From positions 124,001 through 188,000 of the forward strand of contig NZ_CP119560.1 in assembly GCF_029278565.1 (NCBI RefSeq): DNA of 64,000 bases, in the 5' to 3' direction. How positions within the stretch are numbered: the first letter of the stretch is position 1; every line of letters starts with the position of its first letter. A model generated the notes under the pieces. The model saw only the letters and a program-made list of their open reading frames with translations, was not told the DNA's origin and searched no databases. Positions 17,058-26,087 of this stretch are shown here, piece by piece. Source of the DNA: Haloarcula halophila. Its GTDB lineage: Archaea; Halobacteriota; Halobacteria; Halobacteriales; Haloarculaceae. The position numbers and the translations under genes are program-made.

Positions 17058-17870
17058 ATGGACGCCGATTCCGCCCCCCGCATGATCGCTCACCGTGGCT
17101 TCGCCGGCGCTGCCCCCGAAAACACCGTCCCGGCCGTCGAGTACGCTTGCCGGCACGACGAGACCGACATGGTCGAGGTCGACGTGGTCCCCACGGCCGA
17201 CGGGACGGTCGTCTGCTTTCACGACTCCCATCTCCACGAGACCGACGAGAGCCGAGGGATCACCGACGCCGAGGGGACGGTCTGGGAGACGGCCACCGAG
17301 ACGGTGCTGGACGCACGCGTCCTCGGCACACACGCGACAGTTCCGACCCTCGATGCCGTCCTCGACGTGCTCCCCGACGGCGTCGGTATCAACGTCGAAC
17401 TGAAACACCCCGCCGGCCCGGTCGCCCCGATCACCGACGCGCTCGCGCTGGCCCAGCCACGGCGCGCACGCGGGCGGTGGCAGCCGTTCGTCGACGACGT
17501 GCTGACCGTGCTGGACGGCTTCGACGGCCGGGTGCTGCTCTCCTCGTTCTACGAGGGCGCGCTCGCGGCGGCCGACGCTGCCGGGAGCGGACACCCCCTC
17601 GCCGTCATCACCGCCGAATCCTTCGCTGACGGGCTGACGACGGCGGCTCGCTACGACGCGACGGCGATCCACCCACCCTGGCAACTCGTCACCGAGACCG
17701 ATGTCGTCACCGAAGCCCACGACCGTGATATGGCAGTCAACGTCTGGACCGTCGACACCTGGCACCGTGGCGCGACCCTCGCCGACGCCGGCGTGGACGG
17801 GCTGATCGCCGACTATCCGGGCCTGACTGCCTGGGGCAGCGGGACAGCAGGCTCGGTCGACAGTCGGTAG
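17058..17870 (+). CDS. ugpQ: Glycerophosphodiester phosphodiesterase (GDPD)
   Basis: Hydrolyses glycerophosphodiesters to glycerol-3-phosphate and an alcohol. The 270-residue TIM-barrel protein has the catalytic HRG with ENT (IAHRGFAGAAPENT, about residues 10-23), metal-binding MVEVDVVPTADG, the second catalytic His in VVCFHDSHL, and NVELKHP. The C-terminal strand VNVWTVDT and DGLIADYPG complete the barrel as in UgpQ/GlpQ. No signal peptide is seen, so it is cytoplasmic, like bacterial UgpQ. The ATG at 17058 starts right before the first strand; the upstream open frame is unlike the family. The ugpBAEC operon is about 8.3 kb upstream; a shared role in glycerophosphodiester use is a reasonable inference though they are not in one operon. 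Confidence 0.93.
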   Translation: MDADSAPRMIAHRGFAGAAPENTVPAVEYACRHDETDMVEVDVVPTADGTVVCFHDSHLHETDESRGITDAEGTVWETATETVLDARVLGTHATVPTLDAVLDVLPDGVGINVELKHPAGPVAPITDALALAQPRRARGRWQPFVDDVLTVLDGFDGRVLLSSFYEGALAAADAAGSGHPLAVITAESFADGLTTAARYDATAIHPPWQLVTETDVVTEAHDRDMAVNVWTVDTWHRGATLADAGVDGLIADYPGLTAWGSGTAGSVDSR

Positions 17871-17921
17871 CTCCGGGACGGAACTGTTCCCTTTTTCACC
17901 GTCGACCGACGACCGGTGAGT

Positions 17922-18713
17922 ATGGGACGTTCGCGACTCGGCATCTGTCTGCTGCTCTTGGTCGTCCTGGCTGGCTGTAACGCCCTCGGTGGGCCAGGGG
18001 GAGAGACTCCCACGGACGCGAACACGACGGTCTCGGGACCGAACGCCGTTCCCGGCGTCACCGACGGACAGCTCACCGACTCGCAGGCGCTGCTCGATGC
18101 ACACGCCCAGTCGATGCTCGCCACCGGGTTCGAGAACGATTACCGGGCGAACCGGTCGGCCGTCCGGAACGGACAGGTCGTCACGATCGTCGGCCGACAG
18201 CGGACCCTCGTCGAGGCCAACAAGACCGAATACCGGTATCGGGTGACGTCCGGAGCCGGGACGCCGACCTCTCAGTTCGACACCTGGGGGAACCAGAGCA
18301 TGCAAGTCCTGCGCGGACAGGTGGGCGATACCGTCCGGTACTCCACCGGCGCACCGGCGACCGCCGCCGATCTCACTGGAACCGGCGCACTGGGTCCGTA
18401 TCTCACCGCGTCGTCTTTCGAGGTCGTCGATAGCCGGTCCAGTGACGGTCGATATCTGGTAACGCTGGAAGCGACCTCGACGAACGCTTCCGCCGTTCTC
18501 CCGGCCAACGGTACCGACCTCCGGAACTACGAGGCCCGGATGGTCGTCGACGCCAGCGGTCGAATCCTGGTCTTCGAAGCCTCCGGAAACTACACTGTCA
18601 GGTCGGGATCGGCCAGCGAACCGGGTGTCGTCGATATCACCTACGAGGTCGTCAGCCTCGGCGACCGCGATCTCGAACGGCCCGAGTGGGTCGCTACTGC
18701 ACTCGCCCAGTGA
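17922..18713 (+). CDS. DUF7537-type lipoprotein
   Basis: A 263-residue secreted lipoprotein. The hydrophobic signal ends at lipobox VLAGC, with the lipidated Cys around residue 20. There is no twin arginine, so it may use the Sec route. The mature part is mainly beta and Thr/Ser/Asn-rich. The C-terminus, YEVVSLGDRDLERPEWVATA, matches the end of the lipoprotein at 48390 (YQVQELG...RPSWVEEEF), so both belong to one family, which I recall as DUF7537 in haloarchaea. Function unknown; a surface sensor or binding role is only a guess. ATG at 17922 is used; a GTG two codons upstream is possible. It converges with the sensor kinase gene. Confidence 0.75.
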   Translation: MGRSRLGICLLLLVVLAGCNALGGPGGETPTDANTTVSGPNAVPGVTDGQLTDSQALLDAHAQSMLATGFENDYRANRSAVRNGQVVTIVGRQRTLVEANKTEYRYRVTSGAGTPTSQFDTWGNQSMQVLRGQVGDTVRYSTGAPATAADLTGTGALGPYLTASSFEVVDSRSSDGRYLVTLEATSTNASAVLPANGTDLRNYEARMVVDASGRILVFEASGNYTVRSGSASEPGVVDITYEVVSLGDRDLERPEWVATALAQ

Positions 18714-18719
18714 CCGGCC

Positions 18720-20405
18720 TCATTCGGGCGGAAGCGTTATGATGAACCTGTTCCCCTCGTCGTAGCGATACTCGATGCCACCGTTCAGGGTCGTGACACA
18801 CCAGTTAACGATCCACAACCCGATCCCTTGCCCGTGTTTCAACGGGCTCTCGGTCCCCGTCCGGAGGACGGCGGTTTCGCTCTCCGAAATCCGTCGATTG
18901 GTGTCGCGAACTTCGATGGCTATCGGTCTGTCCGCTCGATCGACGGTCTCCATCCGTAACTGGACAGTAGGATCGGCCGGGGACGCATGCTTTAGTGCGT
19001 TCTCGGTCAGGTTCGCGAGTGCGAGTTCGAGGATGGACGGTCGCGTACACAGTGTCGGATCAGAAACCGAAATATCAGTCTCGATCGTCGCGTCGGGAAA
19101 CTGTTCCAGAAGGTCCTCTCGTAACCGTGCAAACATCGATTCGACATCGACCTGTTCCACGTGGACGACCTCGTCTTGCATCCGGTCGATTTCGCGCACC
19201 TTCTCGCCGATAGCCAACAGGCGATCGCCGGCGCGGGAGATCGTTGCGGCTTGCTCCTGTAACTCCGAGTCGGTGAGGGACCGCTCCAACGACTCCGCGA
19301 ACCCCTGTATGACGGTCATCTCGTTGCGGAGGTTGTGTCTGAGGACACGGTTGAGCACCGACAGTTGTTGCTTGCGCTGGCGTTCCTCACGGACGTCGTA
19401 GAGGACGATCATCCCCCCGACGGGGTCCCCGCTCGGGTCCGTCAACGGCGTGTAGGAGACAGCGAATATCCCCCCATCGGGGCCGCCGATCTCCACCTCG
19501 CCCGTCTCCCGGAGTGTCGACAGCCCGTTGCCGACGAGGGACGACAGCGGTACCAGCCCGTCCGCCGTCTGCGCTCGTTCGAACAGCTGCTGAGCACGTT
19601 CGTTGAATTTCACGACGTTCTCGCCCGTATCGAGGACCATCACGGGCTCCGTGAGTTTGTCGAGCCCCGTCTGTTCGGCCACGCGCTGTGTCGCCGGGTT
19701 CGTCTCGAACATGTGGGTACCCACGAAGGCATACCCGTCGAGGGCGACGTGAACGAGCATCAGCGGTCCGGTGAGGTGGAGTTCCGGCACCGGTCCGAGA
19801 CCGAAGAGCCACACCAACACACCGACGCTCGGTGGGAGTGTACTCAGGGTGACTGCCGTCGCCTCACGTCGGTACAACGGCCCGTAGCTGAGGATCGCTC
19901 CGATGAGCAGCAACGAACCGACGGCCGCGGTCCCGACACTGAACAGGAGCGCGAACACGCCCCATGTTTCGATGGTGTACCGAGCGGTTGCCAACCCGAA
20001 GACCGGTGTCAGGCGGAAGTCGGTCCACACCAACCCGTGGGCTGTGTTGGTCGCTGCCAACAGTATCGTCGAGATCGGCACGGCAGCGACCACCCCGAAA
20101 AGCGGACTCCGGATGAGGTCAGTTCGGCCGGTGTAATCCAAGCCGAAGGCGAGGAAGAACGGCCCCATGAAACAGACGCTGACGAACGAAACCGCCTCGG
20201 CTGCACCCCGAAGCTGCGGGTCGAACACGAGGAGTGAGACTCCGTAGGTGATACAGAATACGGTCACTGCCGCGATATTACCCATGAACCACGACGCACC
20301 CGGGCTCCCCCGCTTGTGATAGAGATACTGGAGCAGGTACGCCGCGCCGAAGCCGGCTGTGACTGAGGCGGTAATCACTCCGACTCCGATCGGTCCGACG
20401 CTCAT
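18720..20405 (-). CDS. Membrane sensor histidine kinase (7TM - PAS - kinase)
   Basis: A 561-residue sensor kinase. The N-terminal ~230 residues hold about seven hydrophobic segments of the 7TM sensor kind found in haloarchaeal kinases. A PAS domain follows (about 245-355: VMVLDTGENVVKFNERAQQLF), then the HisKA H-box with RHNLRNEMTVIQGFAESL (phosphoacceptor His), and a HATPase domain with N-box LELALANLTENALKH and G2 box GQGIGLWIVNW. The G1 region reads VRDTNRRIS instead of a classical DNGPGI, a variant known in this haloarchaeal group. No response regulator is adjacent. The ATG at 20403-20405 precedes the first membrane helix; upstream in-frame codons are unlike a membrane protein start. The ligand is unknown. 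Confidence 0.9.
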   Translation of the reverse strand: MSVGPIGVGVITASVTAGFGAAYLLQYLYHKRGSPGASWFMGNIAAVTVFCITYGVSLLVFDPQLRGAAEAVSFVSVCFMGPFFLAFGLDYTGRTDLIRSPLFGVVAAVPISTILLAATNTAHGLVWTDFRLTPVFGLATARYTIETWGVFALLFSVGTAAVGSLLLIGAILSYGPLYRREATAVTLSTLPPSVGVLVWLFGLGPVPELHLTGPLMLVHVALDGYAFVGTHMFETNPATQRVAEQTGLDKLTEPVMVLDTGENVVKFNERAQQLFERAQTADGLVPLSSLVGNGLSTLRETGEVEIGGPDGGIFAVSYTPLTDPSGDPVGGMIVLYDVREERQRKQQLSVLNRVLRHNLRNEMTVIQGFAESLERSLTDSELQEQAATISRAGDRLLAIGEKVREIDRMQDEVVHVEQVDVESMFARLREDLLEQFPDATIETDISVSDPTLCTRPSILELALANLTENALKHASPADPTVQLRMETVDRADRPIAIEVRDTNRRISESETAVLRTGTESPLKHGQGIGLWIVNWCVTTLNGGIEYRYDEGNRFIITLPPE

Positions 20406-20825
20406 TACCGGGAGAACACCTGTCCCAGATACGGTGGCATACTGACGAGAGCTGACCAATTGACGCACCGCTCTTCCGCCGACGCCGCTCGCATTCGGGT
20501 CCCGTTATACTGTGGCCCGAACTGAGTCCCTGCAGCCGACAGCAGCCCACTCCCGCCTCGCATATCTTTCGAGGAGCGTTTCGAGCCTCTTTATTTTGTT
20601 CCCCCGATCCACGGCACGGCTGTCTCAGTTCCGAACCCGGTGTGTTGATCGGCTCTCACCAGGGCCGTTCTGACCGAACAGAGTACCCGAAGTGGGCTGT
20701 CGTCGCTCCGGTCGCGACGGACGCTCTCCGACCCACTACCGTATTGCGTGGTGGGGGGAGGATCACCCAGTCGACGGGCGGTCCAGACTACTAGCGATTA
20801 TTTACCAGGAGCCACAGTGTGTGGT
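20406..20825. other. 420-base intergenic region
   Basis: Lies between the divergent sensor kinase and TRAM genes. The right end has a TATA-like ATTATTTA at 20797-20804, about 25 bases before the TRAM gene ATG, fitting a leaderless transcript. Nothing else with a recognisable signal was seen. Confidence 0.55.
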
Positions 20826-21251
20826 ATGGTCGAGATTCCCGAACGACTCACGTCGTTGTTCAGTGGGACCGTCGAAGCGGAGAACGATCGGTTCGTCATC
20901 GAAGTTCCGAAAGACGAGATCGAGTTCGACGCGGTCGAAGCCGGTCAGACCTATCGTATCGGCGTCCTTCCACACCACGGTGAGGGCTCGTCGGACAACG
21001 AATCCAGTCCCGAGACGACCGAACTGGCCGCGATCGACCGTGAACCGGGTCCGCCGTCGCCGCCGGTCGACGAAGGTGAAGTCCGAACGGTCACCATCGA
21101 GTCGATCGGTGACCAGGGTGACGGCATCGCTAAGGTCGAGCGGGGGTACGTCGTCATCGTCCCCGAGACAGAACCCGGTGAGGAACCGACCGTCGAGATC
21201 GAACGGGTGACACAGAACGTCGCGTTCGCTGCTGTCGTCGGGGCTGAGTGA
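20826..21251 (+). CDS. TRAM domain protein
   Basis: A 141-residue acidic protein ending in a TRAM domain (about residues 85-140): VRTVTIESIGDQGDGIAKVE, then GYVVIVPETEPGE and VTQNVAFAAVV, the usual beta-barrel pattern of this RNA-binding domain. The N-terminal half is a second small beta segment with no clear family (LTSLFSGTVEAENDRFVIEVP). Small TRAM proteins in archaea act as RNA-binding or RNA-chaperone-like factors; the specific target here is unknown. The start is supported by the TATA-like element 25 bases upstream. It is monocistronic. Confidence 0.88.
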   Translation: MVEIPERLTSLFSGTVEAENDRFVIEVPKDEIEFDAVEAGQTYRIGVLPHHGEGSSDNESSPETTELAAIDREPGPPSPPVDEGEVRTVTIESIGDQGDGIAKVERGYVVIVPETEPGEEPTVEIERVTQNVAFAAVVGAE

Positions 21252-21452
21252 ACGTCTGGAGCGAGTCAGTCCACCCAAAGAGGACCGGTCGGGACGTGGT
21301 CTCGAACACGTCCAGCGACCGAACAGATGGTGGTCGGAGTCAGGGCCCCGGCGGGATGCTGAGGGAGGGATGGGGGAGTCCGTAGCGGGAACCGGGACCC
21401 ATCCGGAGGTGTGGCCAGGTCCAAAATAAGTTTTCTGGAGCGCGGCGACGGC

Positions 21453-21722
21453 CTACGCGTCGAGCGACTCGGCGATCGCTTCGAGTTCGCCTTTCCGGAA
21501 CGGCCGGTCGGTTCCGTCGCCGCCCTCAGTGGCACCGATCGCCGAGAGGATTCCGGCCCGCATCTCCGGCTTCGGTGGTAGCGACTCGGTGTCGATCTCG
21601 TACCCGACTGCGTCACAGAGGGCCGCGAGATCCTCCTTGGTGAACGACGCCGAGATCTCTCGCTCGAACCGGCCCGTCGCCTCCCTGATCTCGTTTCGCA
21701 GTTCGTCGACTGTCTTTGCCAT
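21453..21722 (-). CDS. Conserved haloarchaeal hypothetical protein (89 residues)
   Basis: An acidic helical protein starting MAKTVDELRNEIREATG, with a middle segment DLAALCDAVGYEIDTESLPP and an end ELEAIAESLDA. The balance of charged residues and absence of stops or unusual composition make it a convincing gene. No motif reveals a function. It is flanked by about 200 bases of intergenic DNA on its 3' side. Confidence 0.7.
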   Translation of the reverse strand: MAKTVDELRNEIREATGRFEREISASFTKEDLAALCDAVGYEIDTESLPPKPEMRAGILSAIGATEGGDGTDRPFRKGELEAIAESLDA

Positions 21723-21848
21723 ACGGTAGCCAGTTGACCACGGATCCCTGTAGGTTCTGGGTGCCCACCCCGGGACCCGGTTCGTTTAATGTCCCACGCT
21801 ACGCAGCACAGATCGACACCGATCCGCAGCAACCACGGTGAGACCACT

Positions 21849-22151
21849 ATGTCAGACACAGAGACCGACTCCGACGACGAGCCGGACCGAACGGTGATCA
21901 GAACGGGCCGCGAGTTCGAACAGGAGTACCGACTGGACGCCGACGAGGCCGGCCGGTTCCTGATCGAACTCGGCGAACAACTCCGGGACGGCGACGAGGT
22001 CCTCATCACGGACGAGGAGTGGGAACTCCCCTTCGCGTTCGGCGAACCCGTCGAACTGGAGGTCGACTTCGACGGTGTCGGCGAGCCGGAACTGGAGATC
22101 GAACTGGAGCTCCCGGGTCGATCCGACGAGACGGCGCCGTCCGTCGAGTGA
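21849..22151 (+). CDS. amphi-Trp domain protein
   Basis: A 100-residue very acidic protein. It has the amphi-Trp pattern: GREFEQEYRLDADEAGRFLI, GDEVLITDEEWELPFAFG with the single conserved Trp, then two acidic beta strands (VELEVDFDGV and LEIELELPG). Members are widespread in haloarchaea; their role is unknown to me, though binding or gas-phase/ion-homeostasis contexts have been suggested for relatives. The ATG at 21849 is chosen as the first acidic-rich start; the frame is open 20 codons upstream with basic residues. The nucleoside hydrolase gene follows 85 bases later on the same strand. Confidence 0.8.
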   Translation: MSDTETDSDDEPDRTVIRTGREFEQEYRLDADEAGRFLIELGEQLRDGDEVLITDEEWELPFAFGEPVELEVDFDGVGEPELEIELELPGRSDETAPSVE

Positions 22152-22236
22152 GACAGCCACGAGGGCGATCCGGGATTCGTCGTCCACGTAGCCCGGACGC
22201 CGCCGCAGTTTAGTCCGTGGCGGCGAGATACCGCAC

Positions 22237-23184
22237 ATGTCATCTCCACTCCTCATCGACGCCGATCCGGGGTGTGACGACGCCGTCGCGCTCTGTTTGG
22301 CGGCGGCCGATCCGGCGATCGAACTCCGAGCGGTTACGACGACCCACGGGAACAGCACGGTGGAAAACACCACGCGGAACGCCCGTGCGATCGTGGAACT
22401 GTTCGACTCGGGAGACGTGCCAGTCGTCGCGGGCGCGGCGCACCCGCTGCTCGTCGCCCGATCGACTGCTGAGCATATCCACGGGTCCGGTGGCATCCGC
22501 GGGGACCTCCCGGCGGTGTCCGGATCACCTGCCACAGTCGAGACACACGCCGCACAGTTCATCGTCGAGCAGGCCCGGGCACACGAGGGCGACCTCTCGA
22601 TCGTCGCGGTCGGTCCGCTGACGAATATCGCGCTCGCAGTAGCTATCGAACCTGCGCTCCCGGAGTTGCTCGACGAACTCGTCGTCATGGGCGGGACGGT
22701 CGCGGCCCACGGGAACGTGACGCCGCTCGCGGAGGCGAACTTCCACTCGGACCCACACGCCGCTCGGAAGGTGATCGAGGAGTGTGCGCCGACCGTGGTC
22801 GGACTGGACGCGACCCTCCAGGCCACACTCTCGCCAGCGTGGATCGAGGCGATCGACCGCGAGACGCGCCGCGGGCGACTGCTCGCCGAGTGGCTGACCT
22901 ACTACGACGAGGAGGCGCTCGCCCGCTACGACCTCGAATCGGCGCCGATCCACGACGCCGCGGTCGTCGCTCATCTCCTCGACGACCAGTTGCTGACGAT
23001 CAAGGACTGTCACATGGCCGTAGGGACCAACTCGTCGATCGAACACGGTGCGCTGGCGTGTGATCTCCACGGCATCTCCGAGGAGGCGGCAAACGGGCGC
23101 GTGGCGCTCGACGCCGACACCGACAGGTTCCGGGACCGTCTCACCGGCACGTTGTCGGAGTTTCTGGACCGAGCGCCGTCCTGA
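22237..23184 (+). CDS. Nucleoside hydrolase (inosine-uridine preferring type)
   Basis: Cleaves the N-glycosidic bond of ribonucleosides to base plus ribose. It is 315 residues long, the normal family length. The N-terminal calcium-binding signature DADPGCDDAVAL (about residues 8-19, DxDxxxDD type) is intact, as are TTTHGNSTVENTTRNA, VAVGPLTNIALA, VVMGGTV, the EANFHSDPHAA segment and a C-terminal PIHDAAVVAHLL, which holds the second metal Asp and catalytic His region. Cytosolic, in nucleoside salvage. The start is set by SD-less context with the ATG directly before the first strand. The gene stands alone. Confidence 0.94.
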   Translation: MSSPLLIDADPGCDDAVALCLAAADPAIELRAVTTTHGNSTVENTTRNARAIVELFDSGDVPVVAGAAHPLLVARSTAEHIHGSGGIRGDLPAVSGSPATVETHAAQFIVEQARAHEGDLSIVAVGPLTNIALAVAIEPALPELLDELVVMGGTVAAHGNVTPLAEANFHSDPHAARKVIEECAPTVVGLDATLQATLSPAWIEAIDRETRRGRLLAEWLTYYDEEALARYDLESAPIHDAAVVAHLLDDQLLTIKDCHMAVGTNSSIEHGALACDLHGISEEAANGRVALDADTDRFRDRLTGTLSEFLDRAPS

Positions 23185-23237
23185 CCGGAGCCGTCGGGGT
23201 GCTGTCTCGGCATCCTGTCGAGGGGCCGGTATCGGTG

Positions 23238-24284
23238 TCAACGGTCGTCGAGGACGTGGATGGCCTCGGGTGGCAGCGAGACGTCGACTTCGGTGCCGGT
23301 GTCGATGGCCAACCGATCGAAGACGGGCGGGCGGACGGTCACAGTGAGTGTGAGCGCCCCGCTCTCGACGTCGATCCGATAGGCGGTCCCTTCGTTCAGC
23401 CAGCGGCTGACGGTCCCGGTGAGCACGTTCTCCTCGCCGGACCCGCCGTTGCCCGCTGGCCCGTCGAGGACGACTCGCGAGGGGTGGAGACAGACCGTCA
23501 CTGCTCCCTCGGAGAGGTCCCCCGTGGCTGTCCGGAGTGTGTGGTCGCCGATCCGGACGGTGACGTCGTCCCCGGATACGTCGGTCACACGCCCTTCGAA
23601 GACGTTCTCGTTGCCGGTAAAACGGGCGACGAACCGGTTCGCCGGCTGGTCCAACAGTTCCGTCGGTGCGCCGACCTGTTCGAGGCCGCCGTCCCGGAGG
23701 ACGGCGAGTCGGTCCCCCAGAGCGGTTGCCGTCCGCTGGTCGTGGGTGACGTAGACGACGGGGATATCCAGCCCCTCGAACAGCCGGTGGAGATGATCCC
23801 GGAGGCGTCGCCGGATCGGGGCGTCGAGGCTCGACAGCGGTTCGTCGAGCAACAACGCGTCGGGGTCGGCCGCCAGCGTCCGCGCGAGCGCGACACGCTG
23901 GCGTTCACCGCCTGACATGGCGTCAGGCGTCCGGTCGAGTACGCCCTGCAGTTCGAGTAGCGCCGCCAGTTCGTCGAGTCGGTCGGCCCCGGCACCCGCG
24001 TACGCGATGTTCTCGCGGGCGGTCATGTGCGGGAACAACGCCCCGTCCTGGAACACTATCCCGACCTGCCGTCCCTCCAGCGGGACCCCGTCCAGCACCC
24101 GCCCGTCGAGCGTGATCGAGCCTTCGTCAGGGTCGGTGATCCCGGTGATCAGCGAGAGCAGTGTCGTCTTCCCGCTCCCGGAGGGGCCAAGCAGCGCGAG
24201 GACCTCCCGGCCGACGGTGAGATCGACCGGGCCGAACTCGAACCCGCCGTAGGCCTTCGAGAGGCCGGTGAGTTCCAGTGTCAT
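23238..24284 (-). CDS. Molybdate/tungstate ABC transporter ATP-binding protein (ModC/WtpC-type)
   Basis: ATPase of the importer encoded by this three-gene operon, 348 residues. Walker A GPSGSGKTT is near residues 33-41, Q-loop VFQDGALFPHM, signature MSGGERQRVAL, Walker B DALLLDEPLSSLD, H-loop VVYVTHDQRTA: all intact. The C-terminal ~110 residues form a TOBE-type domain. The ATG at 24282-24284 overlaps the permease stop (ATGA), so translation is coupled; the open frame continuing upstream inside the permease gene is not used. The C-terminal domain and the ModE-like neighbour support an oxyanion substrate, but Mo versus W cannot be decided from sequence. Confidence 0.88.
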   Translation of the reverse strand: MTLELTGLSKAYGGFEFGPVDLTVGREVLALLGPSGSGKTTLLSLITGITDPDEGSITLDGRVLDGVPLEGRQVGIVFQDGALFPHMTARENIAYAGAGADRLDELAALLELQGVLDRTPDAMSGGERQRVALARTLAADPDALLLDEPLSSLDAPIRRRLRDHLHRLFEGLDIPVVYVTHDQRTATALGDRLAVLRDGGLEQVGAPTELLDQPANRFVARFTGNENVFEGRVTDVSGDDVTVRIGDHTLRTATGDLSEGAVTVCLHPSRVVLDGPAGNGGSGEENVLTGTVSRWLNEGTAYRIDVESGALTLTVTVRPPVFDRLAIDTGTEVDVSLPPEAIHVLDDR

Positions 24285-25081
24285 CGCCAGGGGTTGGCCG
24301 CGACAGTATTGAGGACGACGAGGGCGGCGACCGCGACGACGACCAGGAGGATCGCGACCGGATACGCCGCGTCGAGCCCGGTCGAGACGAACGAGACCCA
24401 GATCTCGACCGGCAGCGTCCGCGGGTAGTACGCGACCATCATCGTCGCCCCGAACTCGCCGATCGACCGTGCGAACGCGAGTGTCACCCCGGCGGCGATC
24501 CCGGGACCGGCAAGCGGCAGCGTGACGTTCCGAGCGGTGGTCCACCGGCTCTTGCCCAGCGAACGCGAGGCGTGTTCCAGCGTCCGGTCGACGCTCTCGA
24601 AGGCCGCCTTTGCGGTCACCACGACGAACGGGGAGGCCACGAACGTCTGGGCGAGGACGACCCCGGCCAGCGAGCGCGTGAGCGGGACCCCGGCCGCCGC
24701 GGCCGTCCGGCCGACGAAGGTCTCCGGCCCGACGACGGTGAGCAACACGACCCCGCCGACCGTCGGCGGCACCACGAGCGGGAGGACGACGACCGCGAGT
24801 ACGAGTGGTTTCAACGGCGTCGACGCCCGGGCCAACCAGTACGCCAGCGGCAGGCCACAGGCAGTCGCGAGCACGGTCGTGATCGACGCCGACAGCAGCG
24901 ACGTGGCCGCCGCGTGCTGGACGGCGGGGTCGGCCAGTCGCCCGGCAACCGCGCCCGGTGACGCCGAGAGGAACAGCGACGCGAGCGGGACGAGGTAGTA
25001 CAGGACCAACAGCCCGCCCAGGACGAGGGCGACCGACAGCCAGTCACGCGAGCGAACGGCGTTGTACACCTGTGTCGACAT
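24281..25081 (-). CDS. Molybdate/tungstate ABC transporter permease (ModB/WtpB-type)
   Basis: Membrane subunit, 266 residues with five to six predicted helices. The coupling (EAA-like) motif is EHASRSLGKSRWTTARNVTLP near residues 177-197, and the typical ModB segment RSIGEFGATMMV follows at about 217-228. LPLVVPPTVGGVVLL near residue 100 is also characteristic of the ModB/WtpB group. It overlaps the ATPase gene by four bases and begins four bases from the binding-protein stop, so the three genes form one unit read leftward. Confidence 0.92.
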   Translation of the reverse strand: MSTQVYNAVRSRDWLSVALVLGGLLVLYYLVPLASLFLSASPGAVAGRLADPAVQHAAATSLLSASITTVLATACGLPLAYWLARASTPLKPLVLAVVVLPLVVPPTVGGVVLLTVVGPETFVGRTAAAAGVPLTRSLAGVVLAQTFVASPFVVVTAKAAFESVDRTLEHASRSLGKSRWTTARNVTLPLAGPGIAAGVTLAFARSIGEFGATMMVAYYPRTLPVEIWVSFVSTGLDAAYPVAILLVVVAVAALVVLNTVAANPWR

Positions 25082-25084
25082 CGC

Positions 25085-26029
25085 TCACTCCTCCTGTGTT
25101 GCTGTCGGGACGGTCCCTGGAACGTCACCCTCGAAGCGGGGGAACCGGTCGCCGAGGACGAACCCCGTCTCGTCCAGGTACGCCCCGGTCGTCAACTGCT
25201 CGAACACCGACCGAACCGACTCGGTGTCGGTCCGGATCGCCGCCCCGTATTCGATCGGTCCGCCCTCGACGCGCTGGCCGCTCGGTAGTTCGTAGGCGGT
25301 CGTCGAGTACCACTCGTCGGCGTACCTGCGGTCGCTGAGGTCGATCCGGTTCGGGAGGGACACGTAGTCGTAGCCGCGTTCGACGGCCATGTTCCGGTAG
25401 GCGAACGCCGCGTCGATGCTCCCGGTCTCGAACTGGCTGAGCAGCCCCGTCTCCGGGTACCGCTGTTCGCGCGTCGGAACCACCGCCCGGAGGTCCGGCG
25501 CGTCGTCGTAGTAGCGGCTAGCCAGTTCCAGCACGAACAGCGTGCGATAGCCGAGCGGGTCCTGGTCCGGGTCGGTCCGGCCGAGGCTGACGGTATCCTC
25601 GACCAGGGGAACGTACCACCGCTCTGTCCCCGCTTCCTCCATCCGCTGGCCGCCACTGGTGTCGGGGTTGTACGCGAGGACCACGGCGTTGCTCGCGAAG
25701 GCCGAGTACCACGGCGGGGAAATCGGCGCGTCGAACAGTGCGGTATCGGCGACGGCGACGATGTCGGGGTCGCGCTGGCCCTCGTCGATCAGTCGGGCGA
25801 CGGTCGCCGAGCCGTGGGATTCGACCCGGAGCGGCACGTCGACCGTGGGCTTCAGTCCGTTCTCCAGCGCGTGCTGGAGGCTCCCGGCGGAGAGAATCGA
25901 AACCGGGGTCGGAGACTGCGCACTGGAGAGACAGCCACCGAGCACGCCGGTGAGCCCGATTCCGGCCGTCCGGAGGAGCTGTCGCCGTGAGTGTGTCCGA
26001 ACTCGCCCCCGTTGTTTCCCCATAGACAT
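25085..26029 (-). CDS. Molybdate/tungstate-binding lipoprotein (ModA/WtpA-type)
   Basis: Extracellular binding protein, 314 residues. The signal has twin arginines (HSRRQLLRTAG) and a lipobox ending VLGGC, Cys about residue 33, so it is a Tat-exported lipoprotein. The start of the mature domain, VSILSAGSLQHALENGL, then ESHGSATVARLIDEGQ and DIVAVADTALF, follows the WtpA pattern (a Ser-containing anion site near AGS and HGSA). The ATG at 26027-26029 is chosen; a second ATG two codons later is equally possible. The open frame upstream to 26740 is antisense to the regulator gene and not real. First gene of the leftward importer operon; divergent to the ModE-like regulator, which probably controls it. 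Confidence 0.9.
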   Translation of the reverse strand: MSMGKQRGRVRTHSRRQLLRTAGIGLTGVLGGCLSSAQSPTPVSILSAGSLQHALENGLKPTVDVPLRVESHGSATVARLIDEGQRDPDIVAVADTALFDAPISPPWYSAFASNAVVLAYNPDTSGGQRMEEAGTERWYVPLVEDTVSLGRTDPDQDPLGYRTLFVLELASRYYDDAPDLRAVVPTREQRYPETGLLSQFETGSIDAAFAYRNMAVERGYDYVSLPNRIDLSDRRYADEWYSTTAYELPSGQRVEGGPIEYGAAIRTDTESVRSVFEQLTTGAYLDETGFVLGDRFPRFEGDVPGTVPTATQEE

Positions 26030-26087
26030 ATCCCCGTTGTGTCGGTTCCAGCATAATCGTTTTGCTCGCGGACGGTAATGGGGGAAC
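26030..26087. promoter_or_regulatory. Divergent promoter between modA/wtpA-like gene and ModE-like regulator
   Basis: Only 58 bases separate the two divergent start codons. The centre is AT-richer (GCATAATCGTTTTGC), and this must contain both promoters, so one bound regulator could control both directions. Confidence 0.55.
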
